Assembly: GCF_001632805.1 (NCBI RefSeq)
Contig: NZ_CP007220.1
Coordinates: forward strand, 3,596,001-3,660,000
Source of the DNA: Mycobacteroides chelonae CCUG 47445
GTDB taxonomy: Bacteria > Actinomycetota > Actinomycetes > Mycobacteriales > Mycobacteriaceae
DNA length: 64,000 nt
Direction: 5' to 3'
Shown here: in pieces, positions 53,825-62,785 of the stretch
How positions within the stretch are numbered: position 1 is the stretch's first letter
Layout: every line of letters begins with the position of its first letter
Made by a program: the position numbers and the translations under genes
Notes under the pieces: model-generated
Database searches by the model: none
The model's input: only the letters and a program-made list of their open reading frames with translations
Told to the model about the DNA's origin: nothing

Positions 53825-54891
53825 GCCAGAGTCCTTTCAGATCTGCGCAACTGCGTGGCGAATCGTGCGGCACCGGCCAACAACGGATGCCGCGAAGAGC
53901 TGAACTCTGCCAACGCTGCGAGCGTCAGCAGCCGCGTATCGAGCAGATGATGCGGTGATCCATGCACGTCGTCGTAGGCAACGACGCGCGCCGAGGGCAC
54001 CGCGGCGCGCAGGAGCAATGGGTCCGCGGTCGGCAGGATCTCATCCCGCAGGCTCGCCACCGCAGTGACCGGCACATCGATGGCGGCAAGCTCGCTGTCT
54101 TCGAGTGCGAGCGGTGCCAACGCCTGCGGGAGCGCCTGCTCACCGACTCGCGTGGTGGCGATGAGCGCGTCCTTGGTGGTCTGCGGCACCCGCGGCCACC
54201 ATGTCGAGTCCCGGAAGAAGTGGCGGATGGGTGGTCCTACCGACAGCAGACCTCCGATGCGAGTGTCGCGCGCGGCGGCCTTCAGTGCCACAGTGCCGCC
54301 GAAGCTCAGAGCCATGGCGAACGCCGACTGGAACGGCTGCCGAACGGCCGCCGAATCCAGCAGGGCACCAAACCTTTCGGGAGCATCCAAGCCATAGGCA
54401 GCATCGTGCTCCCCCACGCCGGGCAGTTCGGTGAGAAGCACCGCCAACCCCAGCCGCCGGCCCAGACCGAACAGCGAGAACCACTGCTCTTTGATGCTTA
54501 CGATGCCTCCACACACGACCAGCAGCCGCGGTGTGTCCACTGAATCGGGAGCAGGACGGTACCACGCGGCCGAGTCGCCGAGGTCAAGTCGCGTAATCCC
54601 TTGACCGGCGGCGATATCCGCGGCTATGGCAACACAACGTGTATGTGCGCGACGCCCCTCGGGCGTGCTCGGGAAGGGAAACCGGGCAAGGTTCAGCCGT
54701 GCCATTGCGCCGGCTTGGTCACCCCGCGCAAGTCGCGCGTCTGCCGCCCCCGCCCATACCGTGGCCCACCCGTGCGGGCCGTCGTCGAGGGAGTTGATAC
54801 TCAGCAGGATTCGGTCGATCTCACTGGACGGGATGGCCTGTGCGCGGCCGTGCAGCCGTACCAGCTCGGCCCGTTCGCTCAGTTCGTGCAT
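53821..54891 (-). CDS. Alpha/beta-hydrolase-fold protein, tetronate eliminase candidate (Agg5-like)
   Basis: This 356 aa FrsA/DUF1100-like hydrolase fold has a helical N terminus (1-95). Core motifs are LLVVCGGIVSIKEQW, nucleophile elbow AMALSFGGTVAL (Ser196), Asp283 in VASLRDEILP and His310 in YDDVHGSPHH. In agglomerin-type clusters an alpha/beta-hydrolase-fold enzyme eliminates acetate from the acetylated tetronate to give the exocyclic methylene. The neighbour set makes that role likely. ATG 54891 shares a base with the PPTase stop (TGATG). Confidence 0.82.
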   Translation of the reverse strand: MHELSERAELVRLHGRAQAIPSSEIDRILLSINSLDDGPHGWATVWAGAADARLARGDQAGAMARLNLARFPFPSTPEGRRAHTRCVAIAADIAAGQGITRLDLGDSAAWYRPAPDSVDTPRLLVVCGGIVSIKEQWFSLFGLGRRLGLAVLLTELPGVGEHDAAYGLDAPERFGALLDSAAVRQPFQSAFAMALSFGGTVALKAAARDTRIGGLLSVGPPIRHFFRDSTWWPRVPQTTKDALIATTRVGEQALPQALAPLALEDSELAAIDVPVTAVASLRDEILPTADPLLLRAAVPSARVVAYDDVHGSPHHLLDTRLLTLAALAEFSSSRHPLLAGAARFATQLRRSERTLA

Positions 54892-55592
54892 CAGTCCTCC
54901 TGCCTTCTCGCTATCGCCACTCGATACCCGCCCCCGCTCAGCGCATGGATCCGCCACGTCTGGTCGCGGTCGTCGATGACGGTGCCACGCCGGATATCCG
55001 TGCGTAGCGAGGGAAATGCCGTGCCCAACCCGGTTCCCAAGGCCTTGGTGGTCGCCTCTTTCCACGTCCACAGTTCGAGCAGCAACCGCTGGCGCTCGGG
55101 GGGCTGTGCCCGCTCGTACTCGCCCAATTCCTCGTCGTGACAGATCGCCCTTGCGAAGTCCCCTTCGTCGAGGTTTCGGTCCTGGGCCTCGACATCCACG
55201 CCCACCGGACCGCGTGTACTTACCGCCATCACCGCCGAATCGCGGGTGTGCGAGAGATTCGCATCCACCACTCGGCTGCAGCGCGAACCCCGGACTACGA
55301 AACTGGGCCGGCCCGATGTGCAGCGGCGCAGTTCGATATCTTCCACCGGCAGGTCGGCGACCCGGGCCACCACGGATTTCGCGAAATGCCGCGTCGCGGC
55401 GAACCGAGCCCTGAAGTCCTCCGATCGGGCATCCCGCCACCGGGGATAGTCGCAATCGAGAAGACGGGTCAGGCAGCGGTGCGAGGCGGGCTCCACCATC
55501 CAGTGCGCCACCTCGGCGCGGGCCACGAATACCCCTTCAGCCACTTGGGGTATCGACGATTCCGGGGCCGGAACGGTGAGCTGGTCGATCAT
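54891..55592 (-). CDS. 4'-phosphopantetheinyl transferase (Sfp type)
   Basis: This 233 aa enzyme has metal motif GVDVE (131-135) and WTWKEATTK (175-183), the two signatures of Sfp-type transferases. It loads phosphopantetheine from CoA on ACP domains, here presumably the PKS ACP and both free ACPs. It is distinct from a general housekeeping PPTase by its location in the cluster. Overlaps neighbours on both sides. Confidence 0.92.
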   Translation of the reverse strand: MIDQLTVPAPESSIPQVAEGVFVARAEVAHWMVEPASHRCLTRLLDCDYPRWRDARSEDFRARFAATRHFAKSVVARVADLPVEDIELRRCTSGRPSFVVRGSRCSRVVDANLSHTRDSAVMAVSTRGPVGVDVEAQDRNLDEGDFARAICHDEELGEYERAQPPERQRLLLELWTWKEATTKALGTGLGTAFPSLRTDIRRGTVIDDRDQTWRIHALSGGGYRVAIARRQED

Positions 55593-56359
55593 GGGATGAC
55601 TCCGGCTCGGAGAATGTCGGCCAGTGTGGTGAGCACATCAGCTGCCGCCGCACCATCGAGGGCACGGTGATCGAACGTCAAACTCAGCGGTAGTACGGAG
55701 CGCGCCTGTACTACGTAGTTCCCCTCACCGTCGGGAACACACAAGGGCCGCGGTGCGATCGCCCCCATCCCGATGGTCACCGCGGTGCCGCCATCGGAGT
55801 GGAAGGCGTGTACATCGGCATGCCCCAGACTGCTGAGCGCCACGGTGCCCAATACGCCCGAACGCCTGGACAGCCGCGTCGCGAACGCGAAGGCCCACGT
55901 GCCCAAAAACGTTGGCAATCGGTCGAGTAGACGCGACCCGGCCAGCTCGTCGAGCTCAGCGGCCGGCGTATCGCGGAGCCTGTCGACGTGCGCCTGAATT
56001 CTCTCCACGTCCAGCGACGCCACATCGCGTATAACTGCCGAGGCCACATGCCGGACGCCGCCATCGGTCTTGTCGAGCGCAAGCTTTACGTCGACCGAGC
56101 CGTACTGTGCGAGGCGCGGCGCCAACCACGATCCGCCCACCGCGACGTTGGCCTCGGGGTGTTTGGTGAGCGCCTGCCCGAGCGCGGCGATCATGTACGT
56201 CACGTAGGAGTATCGACGCGGCGCGGCGGTACGACGCTGCACCAATAGGGAGACATCGATATCGGTCGACAAGTGCACCGGGGCGGTCGGCGTGATCGCC
56301 CGCAGGAATGCCAGGGTGTGCCGTCGCCTCGGCGGCACCGGCACAACGGACGTACTCAC
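55589..56359 (-). CDS. Lipoyl-less E2-type acyltransferase (Agg4-like)
   Basis: This 256 aa protein consists only of the catalytic domain of 2-oxo acid dehydrogenase E2. The active-site motif is TFDHRALDGAAAADVL (His231, Asp235), as in HxxxDG. No lipoyl or peripheral-subunit-binding domain is present, so it cannot work in a dehydrogenase complex. In agglomerin and quartromicin a similar enzyme acetylates the primary hydroxyl of the tetronate. Starts inside the ACP stop (GTGA) and ends inside the PPTase start (ATGA). Confidence 0.87.
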   Translation of the reverse strand: MSTSVVPVPPRRRHTLAFLRAITPTAPVHLSTDIDVSLLVQRRTAAPRRYSYVTYMIAALGQALTKHPEANVAVGGSWLAPRLAQYGSVDVKLALDKTDGGVRHVASAVIRDVASLDVERIQAHVDRLRDTPAAELDELAGSRLLDRLPTFLGTWAFAFATRLSRRSGVLGTVALSSLGHADVHAFHSDGGTAVTIGMGAIAPRPLCVPDGEGNYVVQARSVLPLSLTFDHRALDGAAAADVLTTLADILRAGVIP

Positions 56360-56577
56360 GCGGGAACCGCCAGGCGGATGGCATCGAGGCTGGTGGCCTC
56401 CAACATCGCCGATATCGGCATGGCGCGCCCCGTCTGCTGCTCCAGGGCGGTGATGAGCTTAAGCAGATACACCGAGTCCCAGCCGGATACCTCGTCCAGA
56501 GGCGTGCTCAGGTCGGCTACTTGGATGTCAAGACCGGTCTGGTCGACTACCACAGTATGGAATTCGTTCTCGTTCAT
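56356..56577 (-). CDS. Acyl carrier protein for glyceryl unit (Agg2-like)
   Basis: This 73 aa carrier protein has the phosphopantetheine Ser in GWDSVYLLKL. It is encoded directly after the FkbH-like gene, the arrangement seen in tetronate and hydroxymalonate-type pathways, where FkbH loads the glyceryl group on a dedicated ACP. The neighbouring E2-like gene starts within its stop codon. Confidence 0.9.
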   Translation of the reverse strand: MNENEFHTVVVDQTGLDIQVADLSTPLDEVSGWDSVYLLKLITALEQQTGRAMPISAMLEATSLDAIRLAVPA

Positions 56578-56594
56578 GGCTTTTCCTCTTCAGT

Positions 56595-58442
56595 TCAAAA
56601 GACGGTCACGGTCAGATGCGGAATAGGACCGGGCAGCGTGGCCAAGTCCCTGAGGTACGTGGTTTGGCCGCCGACCTCCTGGGTCTCGTCGGCGCCGGTC
56701 ACCGCGAAGTCCGAACTCCGGAAGAAGTCGGCGGCCCGACCGTTCTTGGCGGTCCGGATGAATGTGCCCGAGGCCACGCGCGCACCACGGCGGACACCCT
56801 CGGCCAGCACAATGTGCAATGCCGCCGACTCGACGCCCCGGCCCAGCACTCGGCACGACATCGCGAAGTTCACGATGTCCAGCCGGCCGTCGTGGATCTC
56901 GGCGAACAGCGCACCCACCAAGCCGTGGTCACCGAAACGGTCGGCGCACCGGATGGTCTTGACGATGGCCTCCGGCCGCCCCAAGAACGTCTGCACGGCA
57001 GCCGGATCCAGCCGCAGGGTGGTCAGGTTGTACTGATTCGTACGCAGCGTGAGCTGCGAGAGCCTGTCGATATCGGTTGCGTCCGCCGCTCCGATGGTGA
57101 CCTCGGTCTGCAAACCGGCCAGATAGTCGTCCACGGCGTTCACGGTCTGCCGAAAGCTGACGCGCTCTGCCTCTGCGCGATAGCGCTGAGGCCGCGCCCG
57201 ATCATCGTCGGTCAACCGAAGGGTGGTGAAGAAGCCATCGCGCAGTAGTGCCGGCACGGTCCGCGCGGGATCGTCGGGATCGGCAGCGACGGTGCGCACC
57301 TGCGGATACGCGGCGCGCACCGACCCGCGCTCCGAGGCGTTGTCGTCCACGAATACCAGCGAGTCCAAGCCGATATTGAGAGCCTGCGCAATGCCTGCGA
57401 CATTGCCCGGCTTGGGATCCCAGTTGGCAACGATGATCGCGAAATCCTCGATACCGAGCCGCACCCCGGAGTGCTCGGTCAACGCCTGTCTGACGAGTTC
57501 GTCGTCATTCTTAGAGGCGATGGCCAACAGCACCCCTTGGGAGGACAGTTGCCGTGCCGTGTCCTGAAAGTCGGCGAAAGCCTCTCCTGCACGGCCATCT
57601 CCACTAATCACCCCCAGGGGGCCGACGTCGGCGAGCACACCGCCCCATGTGGTGCCGTCCAGGTCCAGAACCAGGCATTTGGAGGTCCGGCCCAGCTGCG
57701 CCGCCACCACGGCGGCGACCTCGCGGGCGTACGCCAGCAACAGTGGATCAGTAAACCGTGAACGCGCGTAGGCAGCCATCCGAGGGTCGGTGGCAGCAGC
57801 CGGGGCGAATGCCGCCAACTGGTACATGTCCACGGCGACAAGGCCGGAAATCTCGGTACCGGCCTCCAATAGCCGCTGATTCGCGCGCGCCCACGCAGCC
57901 GTCATTCGGGTGCGGGCTGGTAGGTCGAGCAGCATCGCCGAACGTTCGGGCGGTAGCAGCAGCGTCGGAAGGACAATCGGGGTTGACGAGTGCCCACGGA
58001 AGACCCTGATCGCCGCGAGGAGCTCATCGACAAATCCGGTGACAGCTTCTTCGACAGATGCGGAAGTAAAGGGAATCGCCACACGTTCGAATACCGAGGC
58101 ACCGTCCGGCAACAACACCACAATGGTGGCGTCGGAGTTCCCCAGCGGGCTCTCCGGGTCGAGCAGTTCGGGGACAATGCGCCCGTAGTCGCCGAGCTCG
58201 ACTGTCGCTGCCACCCCCCGAGCCGCCAAGGCCCCCTGCAGCGGAGCCCTGACCGGACCCAGCGTCGATGTTCCGGCGACGGCAACATGTGCAGTCGGGG
58301 TTCCCGCCGGGAGCTCGTCGAGGACCAGCCTGCGCAACGCCGCACCCGCCCGTGCGACTGCGTCATCGCCTGCTTCGACGAGGGACGCCACCACATCAGG
58401 GAAGGCCACCGCGCGCGACACCGTGGCGGTATCTGCACTCAT
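56595..58442 (-). CDS. FkbH-like glyceryl-ACP synthase (HAD-IIIC)
   Basis: This 615 aa protein has three parts: an N-terminal SGNH-like region (about 1-240), a HAD domain with nucleophile motif LVLDLDGTTWGG (DLDGT at 260-264), and a C-terminal GNAT-like region (about 450-600, with LTLRTNQYNLTTLRL and NFAMSCRVLGRGVE). Family members dephosphorylate D-1,3-bisphosphoglycerate and attach the glyceryl group to an ACP. ATG 58442 overlaps the KAS III stop. Confidence 0.92.
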   Translation of the reverse strand: MSADTATVSRAVAFPDVVASLVEAGDDAVARAGAALRRLVLDELPAGTPTAHVAVAGTSTLGPVRAPLQGALAARGVAATVELGDYGRIVPELLDPESPLGNSDATIVVLLPDGASVFERVAIPFTSASVEEAVTGFVDELLAAIRVFRGHSSTPIVLPTLLLPPERSAMLLDLPARTRMTAAWARANQRLLEAGTEISGLVAVDMYQLAAFAPAAATDPRMAAYARSRFTDPLLLAYAREVAAVVAAQLGRTSKCLVLDLDGTTWGGVLADVGPLGVISGDGRAGEAFADFQDTARQLSSQGVLLAIASKNDDELVRQALTEHSGVRLGIEDFAIIVANWDPKPGNVAGIAQALNIGLDSLVFVDDNASERGSVRAAYPQVRTVAADPDDPARTVPALLRDGFFTTLRLTDDDRARPQRYRAEAERVSFRQTVNAVDDYLAGLQTEVTIGAADATDIDRLSQLTLRTNQYNLTTLRLDPAAVQTFLGRPEAIVKTIRCADRFGDHGLVGALFAEIHDGRLDIVNFAMSCRVLGRGVESAALHIVLAEGVRRGARVASGTFIRTAKNGRAADFFRSSDFAVTGADETQEVGGQTTYLRDLATLPGPIPHLTVTVF

Positions 58443-59464
58443 GCGACACCCTCCAGAACCATGCCACCCTCAATCCACTTGCTGGATTCGATGGCGACCA
58501 CAGCCGCACGCTCACCTGGCTGCACTTCCCGACTCAGTGCGTCGATTTGCAAGAACGGCAACGCATTTCCGTTGTTGCCCGTATCAGCCACCACCGTGAT
58601 CTCGCGACTGTTCGGCGCAATGTCCATTTGCTTGACTACGCGCTGGGTCATCTTTCCGCTGAGCTGTGGCGGAAGCAGATAGTCGAGATCTTCCCGCTGC
58701 AGTCCGGCGGTGGCGAGCAGATCGGTAAGTACATCCTTGGAAAGCAGTGGAACCCAGTGTTCGATGGCTTTGTAGTCCTCGTTCAAGCCCGGTTGTTGCA
58801 GGTGCCGGTCAGCCAGTCCGAACCATTCGATCTGCTGACCAGGATCGCGACCGAGACCGCTGAACCGATTCACCAGCGCGGTGATTCCCAGCTGCGCATC
58901 GGTGTCGTCCAGCGAGAGCACCGCGGCACCCGCACCGTCGCCAAACAACACAAAGTTGACCAGTTCTGACGGAGGCATCGCCGAACTGGACTCACGGTCA
59001 AGCGGTAGGTGCTTGTAGCAAGCGTCGGCGCCAATCACCAGGCCCAGCGGGCGCTCCTCGGTAAGCAGGTGACTCCCCACATCGAACGCTGCCACCGCAC
59101 CAGAGCATCCGGACTGGAGCTGGAACGTGGGAATCCGGTCCAGGCCAAGGGCGTCGGCGACGAGGTTGGCCGAGGTCGGCATCAGATGGTCGGGAGTTGC
59201 CGTGCCGAGCACCAGGAAACCGATTTCGGATGGATCGATATCCGCACGGCTCAGCGCTTGACGCGCAGCGCTGGTGGCCATGTCTGCAAGCGAATGTGTC
59301 TGCTCGCCGGTTGCAAGATTGATCCCGAAATGCCTTGTGCGGGTTCCGACAAACGTATCGATCCATTCCGGCTGCGCACCGATGCGCTCGCACAGCGACC
59401 GGTTGTCGATCGCTGGACCGGGAAGCGCGGTGCCTGTGCTGAGAATGTACGTCGTGCGGCTCAT
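58439..59464 (-). CDS. KAS III-like tetronate-forming condensing enzyme (Agg3/RkD-like)
   Basis: This 341 aa thiolase-fold protein has the nucleophile Cys120 in QLQSGCSGAVAAFD. The region of the canonical FabH His reads DYLLPPQLSGKM (Pro265-Pro266 where FabH has PHQAN), and the Asn region reads ADTGNNGNALPFL. A chain-initiating FabH therefore looks unlikely. In tetronate pathways a KAS III-like enzyme joins glyceryl-ACP to a 3-oxoacyl thioester, making the C-C and C-O bonds of the ring. Overlaps the FkbH gene as ATGA. Confidence 0.88.
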   Translation of the reverse strand: MSRTTYILSTGTALPGPAIDNRSLCERIGAQPEWIDTFVGTRTRHFGINLATGEQTHSLADMATSAARQALSRADIDPSEIGFLVLGTATPDHLMPTSANLVADALGLDRIPTFQLQSGCSGAVAAFDVGSHLLTEERPLGLVIGADACYKHLPLDRESSSAMPPSELVNFVLFGDGAGAAVLSLDDTDAQLGITALVNRFSGLGRDPGQQIEWFGLADRHLQQPGLNEDYKAIEHWVPLLSKDVLTDLLATAGLQREDLDYLLPPQLSGKMTQRVVKQMDIAPNSREITVVADTGNNGNALPFLQIDALSREVQPGERAAVVAIESSKWIEGGMVLEGVA

Positions 59465-59498
59465 TTCTCCTCTTATCTATGCGATATTGATGCGGCGA

Positions 59499-62477
59499 TC
59501 AGATGCCAATGCTGGTGCGTTCGGGGTGTGCTACGCCCGCTGTCCCGGCGACGAGCTTCGTGAGATCGGCAATGGTGGTCAGGTTGTCCTGGATTGCCAC
59601 CGGGTCGAGACGCGGCATGTCCAGCTCGTTGACGATGCGGTCAGCGAACTGCATCGCCTGCACCGAGTCGAAGCCGAGATCGTCGCGCAGATCGGCGGCA
59701 GCGTGCAGCGCCTCCTCACGGTGGCCGCCTACATCGGCGAGGACCCGGATCACGGCTCGGTGCACCAGTCCCGCCTCCGATTCCAGCTCACCGTCAAGCA
59801 TCTCCTCCCCGGCGACTTCGCGCACGGGAGCCGTTGTGGTACGAACGCTTTGGGTATGCGCTACCGGTCCAGCGGTAGCCGCGGAGGCAAAGAACCGCTC
59901 CTCGTCGGCGAAAACGTACCCGGGCAGGCGAGTGATCACCCGGTCGTGCTCGGCGTACAGCGGACGCCAATCGATATCCACCCCGCCTTGCCAGAGCGTC
60001 GCGAGCGCGTCAGCGAGATCGAGACCTGTTGCGGTAGAACCCGGAACCGGTGCGATGCGCTGAGTCTCCGGTACCAGGTCGGCCTCCGCTAGCAGTCCCA
60101 GAAGGGTAGCCCGGGGGCCGATCTCGATGATGTGTGACGGCCCTACCTCAGCCAATGCCCTTGCAGCACCGAGGAAATCGACAGTTCCGCGCAACTGGGT
60201 ACGCCAGTAGTCTCCGGTGAAGTCGGCCGCCTCCGCCGGGGCACCAGTAACCGACGAAATGACAATCGCAGCCCCCAGCGCCTCGGCCGGCTGCGGCGCC
60301 GCCGCGGCGAGTTCGCCCGCGACCGGCTCCATCGCCGGCGAATGGAACGCATGCGAGACGATCAGCTCTCGGGTGCGCACTCCTCGTTCACTGAGATTGG
60401 CGTTGACTTCCGCGATGCGATCCACCGGTCCCGAGAACGTCACACTCTCGGGACCGTTGACCGCCGCCAACGCGACTGGGCCCGAAACGAACTCGGCGGC
60501 CTCCTGTGCCGAAAGCCGTGCCGCAAGCATCGTGCCACCGGTCGGTAGAGCACCCATCAGGGCACCGCGCTTGACAACCAACGCCGCAGCTGCCGCGGGA
60601 TCCAGCACACCGGCGGCCGCGCAGGCGGCAATCTCCCCCACGCTGTGCCCCAGCACCACATCCGGACGCACGCCGTGGGCGGCGAATGTCGCCGTCAGGG
60701 CGTACTGCAGTGCGAACAGCGCGGGTTGCGCCACCGCAGTGTCGTCGAGCGACCTGCCGAGGTGGTCCTCGCCGATCTCGATCGCCCGCACCACCGAGCT
60801 GCCAAAGTGAGGCTTGAGCAATGCATCGGCTTCAGCCAGCGCGGCGGCGTAGCCCGCATGCTGGTCGCGCAGCGCCAGGCCCATCTCGCGGTACTGCGAC
60901 CCCTGCCCTGTGTAGACGAACGCGATGCGCGGCCGTCGGCGCTGGGTCCGCTCGCTACGCCGCGCCAGGCGATGCAGCGCCAACTCGGTTTCTCCAGCAA
61001 GGTCAGCGCCATCGCGCGTCACCAGCGCTATCCGCTGCGTCCCACCAGATTTAACCTGATTCGTGGAATAGCAATAACGCGGCCAATGGTCGATGTCACC
61101 GAAACCCGCGACCAGTCGGACGAGATTACGGCGCAAGGCGGCGGCATTGTTACCTGATACCGTCAGCACCCCGATGCCCCCGGGCCGGATCGGTCGTCGC
61201 ACTCGCGGCGCCGACCCGATAATCACATGCACATTGGTGCCTCCGAGACCGAAGCTGCTCACACCCGCGAGAAGGTCTCCGCGAGGCAGTTTCTCAGCCG
61301 ATACCGCGAGCTTGAGGTTGCGCTCGGCGAGATTCAATGCCGGGTTCTCGTCATCGGCAAACAGGCTCGGCGGCACCGTACGGTGATGCATCGAAAGGCA
61401 TGCCTTGATGAATCCGGCGATCCCCGCGGCACCCTCGGTGTGCCCGATGTTGCCCTTCACCGATCCGACCACCAACGGACCCCGGCCTGCGCGGTCTCCG
61501 CAGGTCGCGCCAAGGGCCTGTGTCTCGATCAGATCGCCCAGGGTTGTCCCCGTGCCGTGCGCTTCGACGAAATGCAGATCCGCACCGGTACGGCCGGCGT
61601 TGCGCAGCGCCGCCGCGATCACCCTTTCCTGTCCGCGGCGGGTGGGCGCGGTGATGCCGTTGCTGCGGCCGTCCTGTCCGACAAAACTGCCCTGAACGGT
61701 GGCATACGGCACCGGGGCGTCAACGGGACGGTCCTCGGATCGGCGCAGCACGACCACGCCCACACCCTCGCCGCGACCTATGCCACCACCGGATTTCGCG
61801 AAGGGACGGCAACGTCCGTCGGGTGCCGACAACCCCGCCTGCGTGTAGAAGATCGACAGGATCGGCGTGAGCATCAGGTTGACTCCGGCCACGATCGCCA
61901 GGTCACATTCACCGGCCCGCAACGCGCCGGCCGCGAGATGCACCGCAGTCAGGGAAGACGAGCAGGCCGTGTCTACCGACATGCTTGGCCCCGTCAGGTC
62001 CAGCGCGTACGACACCCGGTTAGCCAGCATGCAGTAGCCGTTGCCGACACCACGCTGCGGTGTCATCCCGGCATAGTCGGTCAGATGCAGCGCACCCCAA
62101 TCACTCGACATCACACCGACGAATACCCCGGTGGTCGAACCCCGGAGCGATTGCGGATCCACTCCGGCGTCCTCGAGCGCGTGGTAGGCGGCCTGCAGCA
62201 CTAAGCGTTGCTGAATATCGGCAGCCGCCGCTTCACTCGGGGCTATCCCGAAGAACCCGTGATCGAAACGCTCAGGGTCGTCGATGAAGGCCCCGTGACG
62301 CGTGTTGATCTTCCCTGTGTCGTATGGCGGTGTAGAGGACACGAAATCATCTGCCCACCAACGATCTTCAGGAACAACACGGGTTCCGTTACGGCCACGC
62401 AGCAGCAGATCCCAGAAGGCATCCACGCCGTCGGCTCCGGGGAATCGGCAGGCTATGCCTGTGACGTCGATTTCCAT
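59499..62477 (-). CDS. Single-module polyketide synthase KS-AT-ACP
   Basis: This 992 aa PKS has KS (residues about 1-420; Cys172 in VDTACSSSL, His307 in VEAHGTGTT, His346 in NIGHTEGAAG), AT (about 515-810; GHSVG with Ser612 and HAFH at 709-712, the malonyl-CoA type), and a C-terminal ACP (Ser938 in LGFDSVQAM). No KR, DH, ER or TE is present and no docking helix is obvious. One or more non-reducing malonyl extensions would give a 3-oxoacyl-ACP, the substrate needed by the tetronate-forming enzyme. Confidence 0.95.
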   Translation of the reverse strand: MEIDVTGIACRFPGADGVDAFWDLLLRGRNGTRVVPEDRWWADDFVSSTPPYDTGKINTRHGAFIDDPERFDHGFFGIAPSEAAAADIQQRLVLQAAYHALEDAGVDPQSLRGSTTGVFVGVMSSDWGALHLTDYAGMTPQRGVGNGYCMLANRVSYALDLTGPSMSVDTACSSSLTAVHLAAGALRAGECDLAIVAGVNLMLTPILSIFYTQAGLSAPDGRCRPFAKSGGGIGRGEGVGVVVLRRSEDRPVDAPVPYATVQGSFVGQDGRSNGITAPTRRGQERVIAAALRNAGRTGADLHFVEAHGTGTTLGDLIETQALGATCGDRAGRGPLVVGSVKGNIGHTEGAAGIAGFIKACLSMHHRTVPPSLFADDENPALNLAERNLKLAVSAEKLPRGDLLAGVSSFGLGGTNVHVIIGSAPRVRRPIRPGGIGVLTVSGNNAAALRRNLVRLVAGFGDIDHWPRYCYSTNQVKSGGTQRIALVTRDGADLAGETELALHRLARRSERTQRRRPRIAFVYTGQGSQYREMGLALRDQHAGYAAALAEADALLKPHFGSSVVRAIEIGEDHLGRSLDDTAVAQPALFALQYALTATFAAHGVRPDVVLGHSVGEIAACAAAGVLDPAAAAALVVKRGALMGALPTGGTMLAARLSAQEAAEFVSGPVALAAVNGPESVTFSGPVDRIAEVNANLSERGVRTRELIVSHAFHSPAMEPVAGELAAAAPQPAEALGAAIVISSVTGAPAEAADFTGDYWRTQLRGTVDFLGAARALAEVGPSHIIEIGPRATLLGLLAEADLVPETQRIAPVPGSTATGLDLADALATLWQGGVDIDWRPLYAEHDRVITRLPGYVFADEERFFASAATAGPVAHTQSVRTTTAPVREVAGEEMLDGELESEAGLVHRAVIRVLADVGGHREEALHAAADLRDDLGFDSVQAMQFADRIVNELDMPRLDPVAIQDNLTTIADLTKLVAGTAGVAHPERTSIGI

Positions 62478-62482
62478 GGCAC

Positions 62483-62731
62483 CTAAGCCTTTGCGCGCAG
62501 CAGGGTATCCAAATGCCCGGACATAGCGTCAACGGTCGGATAGTCCCACGCGAGAGTCGGCTCGACCGTCAGGCCGAACTCGTCCTCGATTTCACCGCAG
62601 AGCGTCAGGGCGTATACCGAATCCAGTCCATAGTCGGCAAGGCTGCGGTCGCGATCTACCTGATCGACGGTGATCGACAAGTAGCCTGCGATCTTTCCGG
62701 CCAACCAGTCGTCGAGAGCGGGTGCGGTCAT
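62483..62731 (-). CDS. Free-standing acyl carrier protein
   Basis: This 82 aa carrier protein has Ser in the motif DYGLDSVYALTL and the usual acidic helix II. It lies 5 nt upstream of the PKS gene and probably presents the starter acyl chain to the KS. It differs clearly from the second ACP at 56356. Confidence 0.92.
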   Translation of the reverse strand: MTAPALDDWLAGKIAGYLSITVDQVDRDRSLADYGLDSVYALTLCGEIEDEFGLTVEPTLAWDYPTVDAMSGHLDTLLRAKA

Positions 62732-62785
62732 CGTTTCCTCTTTCGGTTCGGTATTGGGTGTGGTTTCGGTTCAGGTGAATTCAGC

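Noticed and set aside
55589..56359. Reading the E2-type protein as part of a pyruvate or branched-chain dehydrogenase complex
   Set aside because: No lipoyl or subunit-binding domain and no E1/E3 genes nearby; it sits inside the FkbH/ACP/KAS III set.
56595..58442. Reading the FkbH-like gene as part of a methoxymalonyl-ACP pathway
   Set aside because: No O-methyltransferase or 3-hydroxyacyl-CoA dehydrogenase partner is in view, and the adjacent KAS III, E2-like and hydrolase genes fit tetronate formation better.
61227..62204. 325-codon plus-strand frame opposite the PKS
   Set aside because: Shadow of the KS domain; Arg/His/Gln-rich composition typical of antisense translation.
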